Source of the DNA: Bacteroidota bacterium | Lineage (GTDB): Bacteria; Bacteroidota; Ignavibacteria; Kapaibacteriales; HRBIN21 | Assembly (NCBI GenBank): GCA_030550395.1 | Contig: JAUQPL010000001.1 | Span: 379,795-443,794 of the forward strand | Direction: 5' to 3' | DNA length: 64,000 nucleotides | In this document: one piece after another, positions 10,297-19,606 of the stretch | How positions within the stretch are numbered: position 1 is the first letter of the stretch | Layout: every line of letters starts with the position of its first letter | Made by a program: the position numbers and the translations under genes | Notes under the pieces: generated by a model | What the model was told of the DNA's origin: nothing | Databases searched by the model: none | Seen by the model: only the letters and a program-made list of their open reading frames with translations

Positions 10297-10358
10297 CCCG
10301 TCCATCTCCTTGCTCTCCCCTATTTTGGTAGCAACCTCACGGTGTGGAGGAGGTCGCC

Positions 10359-10673
10359 ATGAAAGTGACGGGAATGGTCAGCATTACCCCGATTGGGGTT
10401 GGCATGTCGCTGTCAGACTACATTGCAACGTGTGTCCGCGTCCTTCAAGAATCCGGGCTCCAATGCCAGCTCCATGCTCACGGAACCAACGTGGAAGGCG
10501 ATTGGGAAACTCTTTGCTTTGCCCTGTACCGCTGCTTTGAGAGCCTACAGCAACAGAATGTCCGCCGTATCAGCCTCTGGCTCAAGGTAGAAATGCGCTC
10601 CGATCGGGAACCCTCTTTAGAGGCAGCGGTTCGCTCGGTTGAAGCCAAACTCCGCTCCGAAGACTCTCTCTGA
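10359..10673 (+). CDS. MTH1187/YkoF-type thiamine-binding family protein (DUF77)
   Basis: VSITPIGVGMSLSDYIATCVRVLQESGLQCQLHAHGTNVEGDWE matches the MTH1187 family pattern; GGAGG upstream of ATG. Confidence 0.8.
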   Translation: MKVTGMVSITPIGVGMSLSDYIATCVRVLQESGLQCQLHAHGTNVEGDWETLCFALYRCFESLQQQNVRRISLWLKVEMRSDREPSLEAAVRSVEAKLRSEDSL

Positions 10674-10802
10674 GCTGTCAGCGCAAGGCTGGGTCCCTTC
10701 CATTGAACCCCAAAATCCTATTTTCGTGCTGCCTCCAATGCCCTCATAGTAAGAAGGGGCGTACCATAAGGCGTCTTATGTACCACAGTCTCCTCACTCC
10801 CC

Positions 10803-13800
10803 ATGCACATCCCACGGCGCTTTACAGAAGAGAGGCGAAGCCCTTACGATTACTTCACCTACGAACGCCGTTCTTCCGTCCTGCGGAACCCGGACGGGAC
10901 AGTCGTGTTCGAAATGCACAACATTGAAGTTCCAACCCACTGGTCCCAAGTTGCAACCGATATCCTCGCACAGAAGTACTTCCGCAAAACCGGGGTACCT
11001 CAGTACGACGCACAAGGGAATCCACTGCTGGACACCGACGGCAAACCCATCGTAGGACCGGAGCGCTCGGTCAAGCAGGTTGTTCACCGTCTGGCCGGCT
11101 GTTGGCGCTGGTGGGGTGAACAATATGGCTACTTTGACACGCCCGAGGACGCCCAAGCTTTCTATGATGAGCTCGTTTACATGATGCTGGCACAGATGGC
11201 GGCACCGAATTCACCCCAATGGTTTAACACGGGTTTATCCTACGCTTACAACATCACCGGCAAACCCCAAGGTCACTGGTATGTCGATCCCAAGACCGGA
11301 CGTCTCCATCGCTCTCGTGATGCTTACACCCGCCCCCAACCCCACGCCTGCTTCATTCAGTCGATTGCTGATGACTTAGTTAACGAGGGTGGCATCTTTG
11401 ACCTCCTCACCCGCGAAGCCCGCATTTTCAAATATGGCTCCGGTACGGGGACGAACTTCTCCCCACTCCGTGCCGCAGGCGAACCCCTCTCGGGCGGGGG
11501 GGTCTCCTCTGGATTGATGAGTTTCTTGAAAATCTTCGACCGTGCTGCCGGCGCTATTAAATCCGGAGGGACTACCCGGCGGGCGGCAAAAATGGTAATC
11601 GTCAATATTGACCACCCTGACATTGAAGAATTCATCGAGTGGAAAGCTCGCGAGGAGGAAAAGGTAGCCTCCTTGGTAACAGGTTCCCGTATCTGCGCCA
11701 CATTCCTCCAGGCTATCATGGATGAGGCTATCGCCCGGGGAACGGATTGGCGCAGCAACCCCCGCCTCCATACCCTCATCCGCCGGGCTCTCCACCGCGG
11801 TATCCCCCGAGCCTATATCCTCCGCACCCTGGCCCTCGCTGAACAAGGATATACGAAGCTGGACTTCCCCGTCTTCGGTCTGGATTACGAGGGTGAAGCC
11901 TATCTTACCGTGAGCGGACAGAACTCGAATAACTCCGTCCGAGTCCCGAATGAGTTCATGCATGCCGTACTTAACGACGGGACATGGGATCTGCGATGGC
12001 GCACCGATGGGCGCGTGTGCCGTACGGTACGGGCCCGGGACTTATGGAACAAAATCGCCTTAGCGGCTTGGAAGTGTGCCGACCCAGGACTGCAGTTTGA
12101 TACCACCATCAACGAATGGCATACCTGCCCCCATTCCGGGCGTATCAACGCTTCCAACCCTTGCTCGGAATATCTCTTCCTGGACGATACTGCCTGCAAT
12201 TTGGCAAGTCTCAACTTGCTGAAGTTCTACGATGAAGAGACTGGAACCTTCCGCATAGAGGACTTCCGACACGCTGTCCGCCTTTGGACTGTCGTGCTGG
12301 AGATCTCTGTCCTTATGGCGCAGTTCCCCTCCAAAGAAATTGCCCGCAAAAGCTACGAGTTCCGTACGCTCGGACTTGGCTATGCAAATCTAGGTGCCCT
12401 CCTCATGGTTAGTGGCATTCCCTACGATTCTCCTCAAGCATTGGCAATTGCCGGAGCGATCACTGCGCTCATGACAGCCGAAGCTTATGCAACCTCGGCG
12501 GAGATGGCTCGTGAATTAGGGCCCTTCCCCCGCTTTGCTGAAAACCGGGAAGCAATGCTTCGCGTCATCCGCAACCATCGGCGTGCGGCCTACAATGCCC
12601 CTCCTGAGGAGTACGAAGGCTTGAGTATTACCCCGATGGGCATTGATCCACGATACTGCCCCGACTACCTCCTCCAAGCCGCCCGCCAAGCATGGGATCG
12701 CGCTCTGGAACTGGGCGAGCGCTACGGCTACCGAAACGCCCAAGTGACTGTCATCGCTCCTACGGGGACCATCGGACTCTTAATGGATTGTGACACAACC
12801 GGTATTGAACCCGACTTCGCCCTTGTGAAATTCAAAAAGTTGGCAGGTGGAGGTTATTTGAAAATTGTCAACCAATCTGTACCAAAAGCCTTGCGCCGGC
12901 TCGGATATTCCGAAGAGCAGATTCGCGATATCGTCGCCTACTGTGTTGGACATGGAACCCTCGTGGGGTGCCCCACTATCACCCATGAACGATTGCACCA
13001 AAAGGGCTTCACCGACAAGGAGCTCGCCCTGCTTGAATCCCTCCTGCCCAATGTCTTCGACATCCGTTTTGCTTTCACTCCCTGGACCTTGGGGGAAGAA
13101 TTCTGCCTACGCTTAGGCTTTACCCGCGAACAGCTCTCCGACCCACACTTCGATCTCTTGCAGGCCCTGGGTTTCACACCCGAGGAAATCGAGGCTGCCA
13201 ACGAATACGTCTGTGGCACAATGACCGTTGAAGGCGCTCCCCACCTGCGTTCGGAACATCTGCCCGTGTTTGATTGTGCTAACAAATGTGGCAAGCGTGG
13301 CACGCGCTACATTGACTACTTTGCGCACGTACGGATGATGGCAGCTGTCCAACCCTTCATCTCCGGTGGTATCTCAAAGACCGTCAACATGCCTGCCGAA
13401 GCAACAGTGGCTGATGTTGCTGAGGTGTACCTCCAAGCATGGCGTATGGGCGTGAAAGCAATTGCCCTCTACCGTGATGGCTCCAAGCTCTCGCAACCGC
13501 TCAGCACCGCAGTAGAAGGGCTTGAGGATGAGATTGTCATGTTAGGCGATGAGGAAACCATAGACGAGACCAAAGGTCCCCGCGAAGTCCAGGAACGCAT
13601 TATCGAACGTATCGTATACCAGCGTCCGCAACGACGTCGCTTGCCGAAGAAGCGACACGGCTTCGTCCGCGAAGCATACGTCGGCGGGCACAAAGTATAC
13701 CTGCGCACCGGAGAATATGAGGACGGTACTCTCGGCGAAATCTTCATTGACATGTACAAAGAAGGGGCTTCCTTCAAGGGCTTGCTCAATTGCTTCGCTG

Positions 13801-14321
13801 TCCTTGCCTCCAAAGCACTCCAGTATGGGATCCCTCTAGAGGAGCTCGTTGACACCTTCACCTTCACTCGCTTTGAGCCCTCCGGCCCCGTTGAGGGGCA
13901 CGAAGCAATCAAGTACGCTACTTCAGTGCTGGATTACGTATTCCGATCGCTGGCCTACGACTACCTGGGGCGCACGGACTTTGTCCACGTCAAAGCCGTA
14001 GACGAGGTTCCTCCTCACGTGACCTCCCGCTCTGAAAGTCCATCCCCAGCGGACAATCCTCCGAAACATCCCCCTACACCGAGTACTCCATCCCCTGTAC
14101 TCCAGGTCACAGAATGGGAGCCTCCGAAAGCCGAGGAGGAACCCGAGTTGGTCCCTGCTAACGGGATAGGGACGAACGGAGCCTATGCGCGTCGTGTTGC
14201 CGAAGCAAAGGCACGGGGCTATACAGGAGAATCCTGTCCCGTGTGCGGCTCCATGCGCATGCGGCAAAGCGGAAGTTGTGCCATCTGCGAGGATTGTGGA
14301 ACAACCAGTGGTTGCTCCTAA
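10803..14321 (+). CDS. nrdJ: Adenosylcobalamin-dependent (class II) ribonucleoside-diphosphate reductase
   Basis: QMAAPNSPQWFNTGL, GSGTGTNFSPLRA, NPCSEYLFLDDTACNLASLNL, VTVIAPTGTIGLLMDCDTTGIEPDFALVKFKKLAGGG, C-terminal CPVCG..CAICEDCG tail. Confidence 0.95.
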   Translation: MHIPRRFTEERRSPYDYFTYERRSSVLRNPDGTVVFEMHNIEVPTHWSQVATDILAQKYFRKTGVPQYDAQGNPLLDTDGKPIVGPERSVKQVVHRLAGCWRWWGEQYGYFDTPEDAQAFYDELVYMMLAQMAAPNSPQWFNTGLSYAYNITGKPQGHWYVDPKTGRLHRSRDAYTRPQPHACFIQSIADDLVNEGGIFDLLTREARIFKYGSGTGTNFSPLRAAGEPLSGGGVSSGLMSFLKIFDRAAGAIKSGGTTRRAAKMVIVNIDHPDIEEFIEWKAREEEKVASLVTGSRICATFLQAIMDEAIARGTDWRSNPRLHTLIRRALHRGIPRAYILRTLALAEQGYTKLDFPVFGLDYEGEAYLTVSGQNSNNSVRVPNEFMHAVLNDGTWDLRWRTDGRVCRTVRARDLWNKIALAAWKCADPGLQFDTTINEWHTCPHSGRINASNPCSEYLFLDDTACNLASLNLLKFYDEETGTFRIEDFRHAVRLWTVVLEISVLMAQFPSKEIARKSYEFRTLGLGYANLGALLMVSGIPYDSPQALAIAGAITALMTAEAYATSAEMARELGPFPRFAENREAMLRVIRNHRRAAYNAPPEEYEGLSITPMGIDPRYCPDYLLQAARQAWDRALELGERYGYRNAQVTVIAPTGTIGLLMDCDTTGIEPDFALVKFKKLAGGGYLKIVNQSVPKALRRLGYSEEQIRDIVAYCVGHGTLVGCPTITHERLHQKGFTDKELALLESLLPNVFDIRFAFTPWTLGEEFCLRLGFTREQLSDPHFDLLQALGFTPEEIEAANEYVCGTMTVEGAPHLRSEHLPVFDCANKCGKRGTRYIDYFAHVRMMAAVQPFISGGISKTVNMPAEATVADVAEVYLQAWRMGVKAIALYRDGSKLSQPLSTAVEGLEDEIVMLGDEETIDETKGPREVQERIIERIVYQRPQRRRLPKKRHGFVREAYVGGHKVYLRTGEYEDGTLGEIFIDMYKEGASFKGLLNCFAVLASKALQYGIPLEELVDTFTFTRFEPSGPVEGHEAIKYATSVLDYVFRSLAYDYLGRTDFVHVKAVDEVPPHVTSRSESPSPADNPPKHPPTPSTPSPVLQVTEWEPPKAEEEPELVPANGIGTNGAYARRVAEAKARGYTGESCPVCGSMRMRQSGSCAICEDCGTTSGCS

Positions 14322-14325
14322 GCCC

Positions 14326-15237
14326 ATGGGGAGCGGAATCTGGATTGTCGACCGACACACAGATCATTTGGAATTCCATTACCGTGTCCAGGAAGTGCTT
14401 TTCTCGGGCCACACAACCTACCAGCGCGTGGATATCGTGCGAACTGCCAGTCTAGGCAAAGTCCTCTTTTTGGACGGGCGCATCCAGTCAGCAGAGTCGG
14501 ACGAATTCATCTACCATGAGTCTCTGGTCCACCCAGCATTAGTGACCCATCCTCAACCTCAGCGCGTCCTCATCATGGGAGGGGGAGAGGGCGCTACCTT
14601 ACGCGAAGTCCTGCGCCACCCCTCTGTTCAGAAGGCAGTCATGGTTGATATAGACCGCCAACTTGTTGACCTATGCGACCGCTTACTGCCAGAATGGCAC
14701 CAGGGAACCCTACACAATCCCCGAGCAGAGCTCCAACACGGAGATGCTCGTGCCTTTGTGGAACAGGCTCCGCACAATGCCTATGATGTCATCATCTCGG
14801 ATTTGACCGAGCCTATTGAGGGGGGCCCCTCGGTCATGCTCTTCACCGTGGAGTTCTATGACCAACTGGCTTCCCGTCTGACTTCTGATGGCCTCTTCGT
14901 AGCCCAAGCAGGGAGTGCCGATCCGGTATACCCTGATTTTGTCGCCAGCCTCTACCAGACCCTCCAAGAGGTCTTCCCTCGCGTCCACGTCTACTGGGCT
15001 TTCATCCCCTCCTTCCAGCTTCCTTGGGCTTTTATCATCGCTAGCAAGCGCTATGACCCAACAGCATTATCGCTCCCTGAACTTGAACAGCGCCTTGGCG
15101 AACGCCAACTCCAAACCCGATATTACTCCGCCCGCCTCCATCCTGCTATGTTCGCAATACCTCCATACCTTGAAGACGTCCTCCGCCAGCGCGGTCGCCT
15201 TATCCGTGATCAACACGCCTTCATCTGGCAAGCGTAG
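14326..15237 (+). CDS. speE: Spermidine synthase
   Basis: FHYRVQEVLFSGHTTYQRVDIV..VLFLDGRIQSAESDEFIYHESLVHPAL; LIMGGGEGATLREVLRH; DVIISDLTEP. Confidence 0.93.
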   Translation: MGSGIWIVDRHTDHLEFHYRVQEVLFSGHTTYQRVDIVRTASLGKVLFLDGRIQSAESDEFIYHESLVHPALVTHPQPQRVLIMGGGEGATLREVLRHPSVQKAVMVDIDRQLVDLCDRLLPEWHQGTLHNPRAELQHGDARAFVEQAPHNAYDVIISDLTEPIEGGPSVMLFTVEFYDQLASRLTSDGLFVAQAGSADPVYPDFVASLYQTLQEVFPRVHVYWAFIPSFQLPWAFIIASKRYDPTALSLPELEQRLGERQLQTRYYSARLHPAMFAIPPYLEDVLRQRGRLIRDQHAFIWQA

Positions 15238-15317
15238 CCACTCAGTGCGGCAAATGCACTACATTTGTATCTGCTTCGTGTACACCTTTGCTGTCCAACT
15301 AATCAGAGCATTGACCA

Positions 15318-15680
15318 ATGCAGCACTTCCTGCTAGCCATCGTCAGCGTTGTATTTTTGGTACTCTCCACCCCTGAGCTTCTCGGCCACGATGGATGTGG
15401 GAGCCACCGCCGCTCTTCTTCCTCCAATGCACTCCATGCCCCGAAGGGTTCCCACACCGGGGAGCTCACTGCAAAGCACGCACTGGTATCCCACAGCTCT
15501 GACATCGCCACCTCTTCGCAGGCTCAGGAAGAACACACCTGCTGTGAGGAAGAGGAAGACGAAACCGAGGAACATGGCTGCTGCCGAAACCATGCAAAGG
15601 CCGAGGGGTTGGAGAAAGGATGCTGCGCAGGGAAAAAGGGAGACAAGAGTGAACATTCGGCTCCGACACCGCAACGATAA
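15318..15680 (+). CDS. Small secreted Cys/His-rich acidic protein, putative metal-binding
   Basis: N-terminal signal-like MQHFLLAIVSVVFLVLSTPELLGHDGCG; three CC pairs (HTCCEEEEDE, HGCCRNH, KGCCAGKK) and many His. Confidence 0.55.
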   Translation: MQHFLLAIVSVVFLVLSTPELLGHDGCGSHRRSSSSNALHAPKGSHTGELTAKHALVSHSSDIATSSQAQEEHTCCEEEEDETEEHGCCRNHAKAEGLEKGCCAGKKGDKSEHSAPTPQR

Positions 15681-15710
15681 GACGTCCGTTGGACAAAGGG
15701 AAAAACGGTG

Positions 15711-17900
15711 ATGGCGCGGGGTGGTGGTCCGGGGAAAGTTTACTTCGTGCTGTACTTAGCCGTCGTCCTGGAATTGCTCCTCATTATCGTTGAGCGCGAC
15801 GAAGCAGAGGAGCACCTACTGCAAAAGCAGAAGGAGTCCATGCGGATTGTGCAAAGCATCCTCTCCCAGCTCCAAATCGGTACTGGTACCGAAGGCATTG
15901 CCACACGTCCGAAGGATGAAATCACCCTGACAGAGGGCTTTATGCAAACGACCGGCGGTATCCAAATCCGCCAAGATCGCTACTACGAAGTTGAAGTTGG
16001 TGTCACCGATGTCTCCGGAATTACCATCTCCGAGGACCTCGAACCGGCAGAAGTCGAAAACCGACGCCGGAATCTGATTCGGCTGGCCAACGTGCAGGAG
16101 CTGGATTACCAGATTTTCTACCATCCGAGCCCCAATCCCGAACCTCCCCCCTTCCCGCCCGATGACTCTTTGCGCCGCATACGCTGGGAGAGCTTGGCAG
16201 AAGGCTCCTCGATCGGCCCTGACATTGAAGGCTCGCCATGGCGCCTGGTAGCAATGCGGCGTCTGGAACTGGACTTGGCTAGAACCCAGGACTACCAGAA
16301 TCCCATTTACAAACCGTACACCATCACCATCGGCGACCTCAAGCGCTTTGCTCCTCCCGACGCAGCGGCCAAGGACAGCATCTTCTGGTACGACCACAAA
16401 CGTACCCAGGACCGAGCTCAGCAGAACGGGGGGAGGATCAAAAAACGAGTCTTCGCTATCCGCTTCCAACCACCGGCCCAACCTGGCTGGTATAAGCTGC
16501 GATTTGCCTCCCGCACAAACCGCATTCTGGGCATCCAAGGCGACAAACCTATAGAGCTTACAGGAGAGGAAACAGTCAACATCGGTACTGTCCAAATCAA
16601 AGTCAAGGACCTCCAGCTTGTCAAGCGGGAGTTAGAGTACGAACTGGATGCCTATAATCCGCCCTTAGCCGATGATCTCATCAATGCTCGCTTGGACGCG
16701 GAGGAGTTTCTCAACCGCCTCCAAGCCTCCATGGACTATGCCCGGCAAGAGTATCCGGAGAAAGCTTCTGAAATCGTCGGGAAGCTGGAGCTCTATGGTT
16801 ATATCGCCCGTCTCCTAGCTCCTGGGCAGTCTGCAGGCTTTGAACAGAATCGCTCAAGCATTGCCATTGACATTCGCGTCATTAAGCCGGCTGTTCCACC
16901 TCCAGCCGACCCGAAGGTCTTCTTAGCCCAGGAGGATTTCTACTCTTTCGACAAAGCCCAACGCACCGTTATTCCGTTTACTGCAGGTCCTATTACCCCT
17001 GGAGGCAAACTTCCAACCGTTACTATTCAGCCGCCCCTTTCTTTCCGTTTGGTGGACATTGGCCCCGAATTAGTCGCTGGTACAACCCAAGCTGGAGCGG
17101 CAACGAACCACAAGTTTGAAATCCAAATCAACGAACCTATTAGTTCCGGCGAGTATACCGTCCGGATTTCCCACACAAACATCGCCGGGAAACAGGCTAC
17201 TTCCGAGGCTCGCTTGATTGTCTTCCCCAGCCGCTTGGATAATGCTCAGGACATTGACGCATTACTTCAGAACAGTCTCTTCTATGGCTACACTTTCCAA
17301 ATCGTGGCTCAACCCAGCTCCGGTGGCAAAATCCCTGCTGCCCAATTCCGGACGGCTATTATCCTGGGCGCCGATCAACAGCCTGTCGTCTCAGGATTAC
17401 AGGCGGAGCGGGAAATCCCTGCCTCCGTCTCCTCGGTTGCCGTCCGCGTTGGGTGGCAAAATCCCTACACGGGAGAGCTCGTCCCGCTGTATGAAGGAAT
17501 AGGAACGCCCCAACAACGAGCTCCCCGGATAGCTGTTGGGGACATCAAGATTGACCCCACCATTGACCCCCGTAATCCAGAGCTCCTCATTACAGGCATT
17601 ACTATCCTCCCTCCGTTTGTCGACGTTCAACGTCCTGCTACGCCCGACGACATCAAAGACGTACGCGTCCAAATCACCCGAGCTGATATCCCGAATTATA
17701 AGGCAAGTGCCTCTATTCAGCGGAGCGGAGCCACTACATACGAGGTCCGTATCCGCTTAGACGGTCCTCTCCCAGTTCGACGTGGGCGGCTGGATGGAAC
17801 GGTTTCGCTCCTCATTACAGCAAAGGTTCGCAATCCCATTAACGGCGCAGAATCCCGTGAGGGGCGGGCAGCAATACCCAACATTCCGATTACCTACTAA
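15711..17900 (+). CDS. Single-pass, periplasmically exposed protein; PorM/GldM-like architecture (tentative)
   Basis: GKVYFVLYLAVVLELLLIIVERDEAEEHLLQKQKE: one TM then a helical segment, followed by about 650 aa of beta-rich Ig-like repeats. Family assignment is an inference. Confidence 0.6.
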   Translation: MARGGGPGKVYFVLYLAVVLELLLIIVERDEAEEHLLQKQKESMRIVQSILSQLQIGTGTEGIATRPKDEITLTEGFMQTTGGIQIRQDRYYEVEVGVTDVSGITISEDLEPAEVENRRRNLIRLANVQELDYQIFYHPSPNPEPPPFPPDDSLRRIRWESLAEGSSIGPDIEGSPWRLVAMRRLELDLARTQDYQNPIYKPYTITIGDLKRFAPPDAAAKDSIFWYDHKRTQDRAQQNGGRIKKRVFAIRFQPPAQPGWYKLRFASRTNRILGIQGDKPIELTGEETVNIGTVQIKVKDLQLVKRELEYELDAYNPPLADDLINARLDAEEFLNRLQASMDYARQEYPEKASEIVGKLELYGYIARLLAPGQSAGFEQNRSSIAIDIRVIKPAVPPPADPKVFLAQEDFYSFDKAQRTVIPFTAGPITPGGKLPTVTIQPPLSFRLVDIGPELVAGTTQAGAATNHKFEIQINEPISSGEYTVRISHTNIAGKQATSEARLIVFPSRLDNAQDIDALLQNSLFYGYTFQIVAQPSSGGKIPAAQFRTAIILGADQQPVVSGLQAEREIPASVSSVAVRVGWQNPYTGELVPLYEGIGTPQQRAPRIAVGDIKIDPTIDPRNPELLITGITILPPFVDVQRPATPDDIKDVRVQITRADIPNYKASASIQRSGATTYEVRIRLDGPLPVRRGRLDGTVSLLITAKVRNPINGAESREGRAAIPNIPITY

Positions 17901-17901
17901 C

Positions 17902-19590
17902 ATGTGGCACAGAGTGCTCAAGACCATGCAGTGGACTCCTCAACAGAGGCTCTTCCTCGTTAGCGGGCTCTTTGCTCTACTGTGGTGCAGTATAGCAGCG
18001 TATGCCCAGGATGCAGAAATCCGAGCGATCTTGCGAAAGTTCAAAAACTACCGCTACAGTACTATCTCCATCTTCCGTCTGGAAGGGCAAACCTTTGCCG
18101 ACATTCAGGAGCTCCTCAATCCAATGCCGAAAGCCCCAGAGGTGGTGGCAAGCCTCCAGTCTGCTAACCCTGCCCTCTACCAGCAAATCCAGGACCGCGT
18201 AACGCTAGAAGGGTGTGCTGCCGACATTCAGGAAGTTCTCCGCAAACTTCGGGAGGAAGACGGTGTACCCCCTGGTATTGTCAATCGCGCTGAAACGATA
18301 GAGGCTGTCAAATACGCCGTCCAAGTCATGCAGAATAACTGTAACGCCTTCAAAAATGCCTTTGTCATAACCAGCCGTTATCGTCCAGGAGCCCCCTTTA
18401 GCATTATCGCCCTCGTCAAGACGCGCGACCGTTCACGAACTATTGCCCGAGACCTCCGGAGTGTCCAAGACGCTGACATCCTCCTTTTCACTGAACTCCG
18501 CCGCATCGCTGCTCCGGCCAGTTCCCCCTCCTCTACCCTCTATGACTATTTGGCAAACGCCATTATTCAAGGTGCCGTGGAAAACGTCACCTTAGAAGCC
18601 CAGGGCATTGGCGATGAGGAAACAGAATTTGCCCCTCCCACATTTGGCAATGCAGAACTGGTATCGGAAGACGATGTGCAAACCTACCTCCGCATCTCCG
18701 AAGGACAGCCTTCTAACTATCCTCATCCCAGGGAGCTGGCCGTAAGCTTCCCCGACCTCATCCGGTATACCTACTACACCATCTCCTCCGAGGCAGAAGC
18801 GGAAGCAGAGGTTACCGAGCAAGAGGAACGCACCTACAACCGCTTCCTTCCACAACTGGGAATAGAATTACGCTACGGTTTGGAGGAGCTCAACTATCCC
18901 TCCGTATGGTCGCAGCGACTTACGCTCAACGCTCTGTGGAGCAGCGCCCGATTAGGAGTAATTCTCCCCACGAAAGGCTGGGGCACACTTTCCTCACGCC
19001 TAGGCGCTCAACCCCGGCTGACAATTGCAGGTTGGGGACTCCACGGAACGGTTGACTTTCCCATTAAGCTCATCCACAATGGTGGGGTCTTCCATGCCTC
19101 CGCCTCCTATGTCTTTGGCGATGCCAAACGTTCCGCTCATCCTCATTGGCATCCTCAGCTGAAACAATGGACGGATTTCCTCATCCGCTACCATCTCCAG
19201 TTGCATTACTCCTTCGCTATTGCGGTGGACAAAAACTATTTCTTCCGCTTCCTTCTGGGCGGAACCCTCTACGAGAGCGAAACCTGGGGTGACCAGACCG
19301 ATACAACCACAAATCAGAGTCCCCGCTTTGTGCGCAAATCCAGGGAAACCATTGGTGGCATCAGCGGAGGAGTTCAGTTCATGGCCACTGGCCTCCAAAC
19401 CCCATATGGCTTCGGACTCCAGTATTTTGACGACACGATTCTGGCAACGGCATGGTTGCAAATCCCCATCACTCGTGGCTTGCTTGTCCGCTTTGACGGA
19501 CGACTCTTTACCTGCTTGCTGCGAGACCCGCGGCTTTGGGAACAACAGACCCTCTTCCTCCCCTCCGTACGCTTGATGTTGAACTTCTAG
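17902..19590 (+). CDS. Hypothetical outer-membrane protein (soluble N-domain plus C-terminal beta-barrel)
   Basis: Signal peptide (FLVSGLFALLWCSIAAYAQD); alternating beta-strand pattern in the C-terminal half; terminal SVRLMLNF. Confidence 0.65.
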   Translation: MWHRVLKTMQWTPQQRLFLVSGLFALLWCSIAAYAQDAEIRAILRKFKNYRYSTISIFRLEGQTFADIQELLNPMPKAPEVVASLQSANPALYQQIQDRVTLEGCAADIQEVLRKLREEDGVPPGIVNRAETIEAVKYAVQVMQNNCNAFKNAFVITSRYRPGAPFSIIALVKTRDRSRTIARDLRSVQDADILLFTELRRIAAPASSPSSTLYDYLANAIIQGAVENVTLEAQGIGDEETEFAPPTFGNAELVSEDDVQTYLRISEGQPSNYPHPRELAVSFPDLIRYTYYTISSEAEAEAEVTEQEERTYNRFLPQLGIELRYGLEELNYPSVWSQRLTLNALWSSARLGVILPTKGWGTLSSRLGAQPRLTIAGWGLHGTVDFPIKLIHNGGVFHASASYVFGDAKRSAHPHWHPQLKQWTDFLIRYHLQLHYSFAIAVDKNYFFRFLLGGTLYESETWGDQTDTTTNQSPRFVRKSRETIGGISGGVQFMATGLQTPYGFGLQYFDDTILATAWLQIPITRGLLVRFDGRLFTCLLRDPRLWEQQTLFLPSVRLMLNF

Positions 19591-19606
19591 CTCAAGGGGA
19601 ACCCTC

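Noticed and set aside
10674-10802. Cobalamin riboswitch upstream of the B12-dependent nrdJ
   Set aside because: No B12-box-like conserved core recognised and the interval is short; only a small hairpin is visible.
15333-15674. Minus-strand 113-aa hydrophobic ORF opposite the Cys/His-rich gene
   Set aside because: The sense frame has a signal peptide and organised CC pairs and fits the operon; the antisense frame is more likely a shadow. Kept as a caveat for the sense call.
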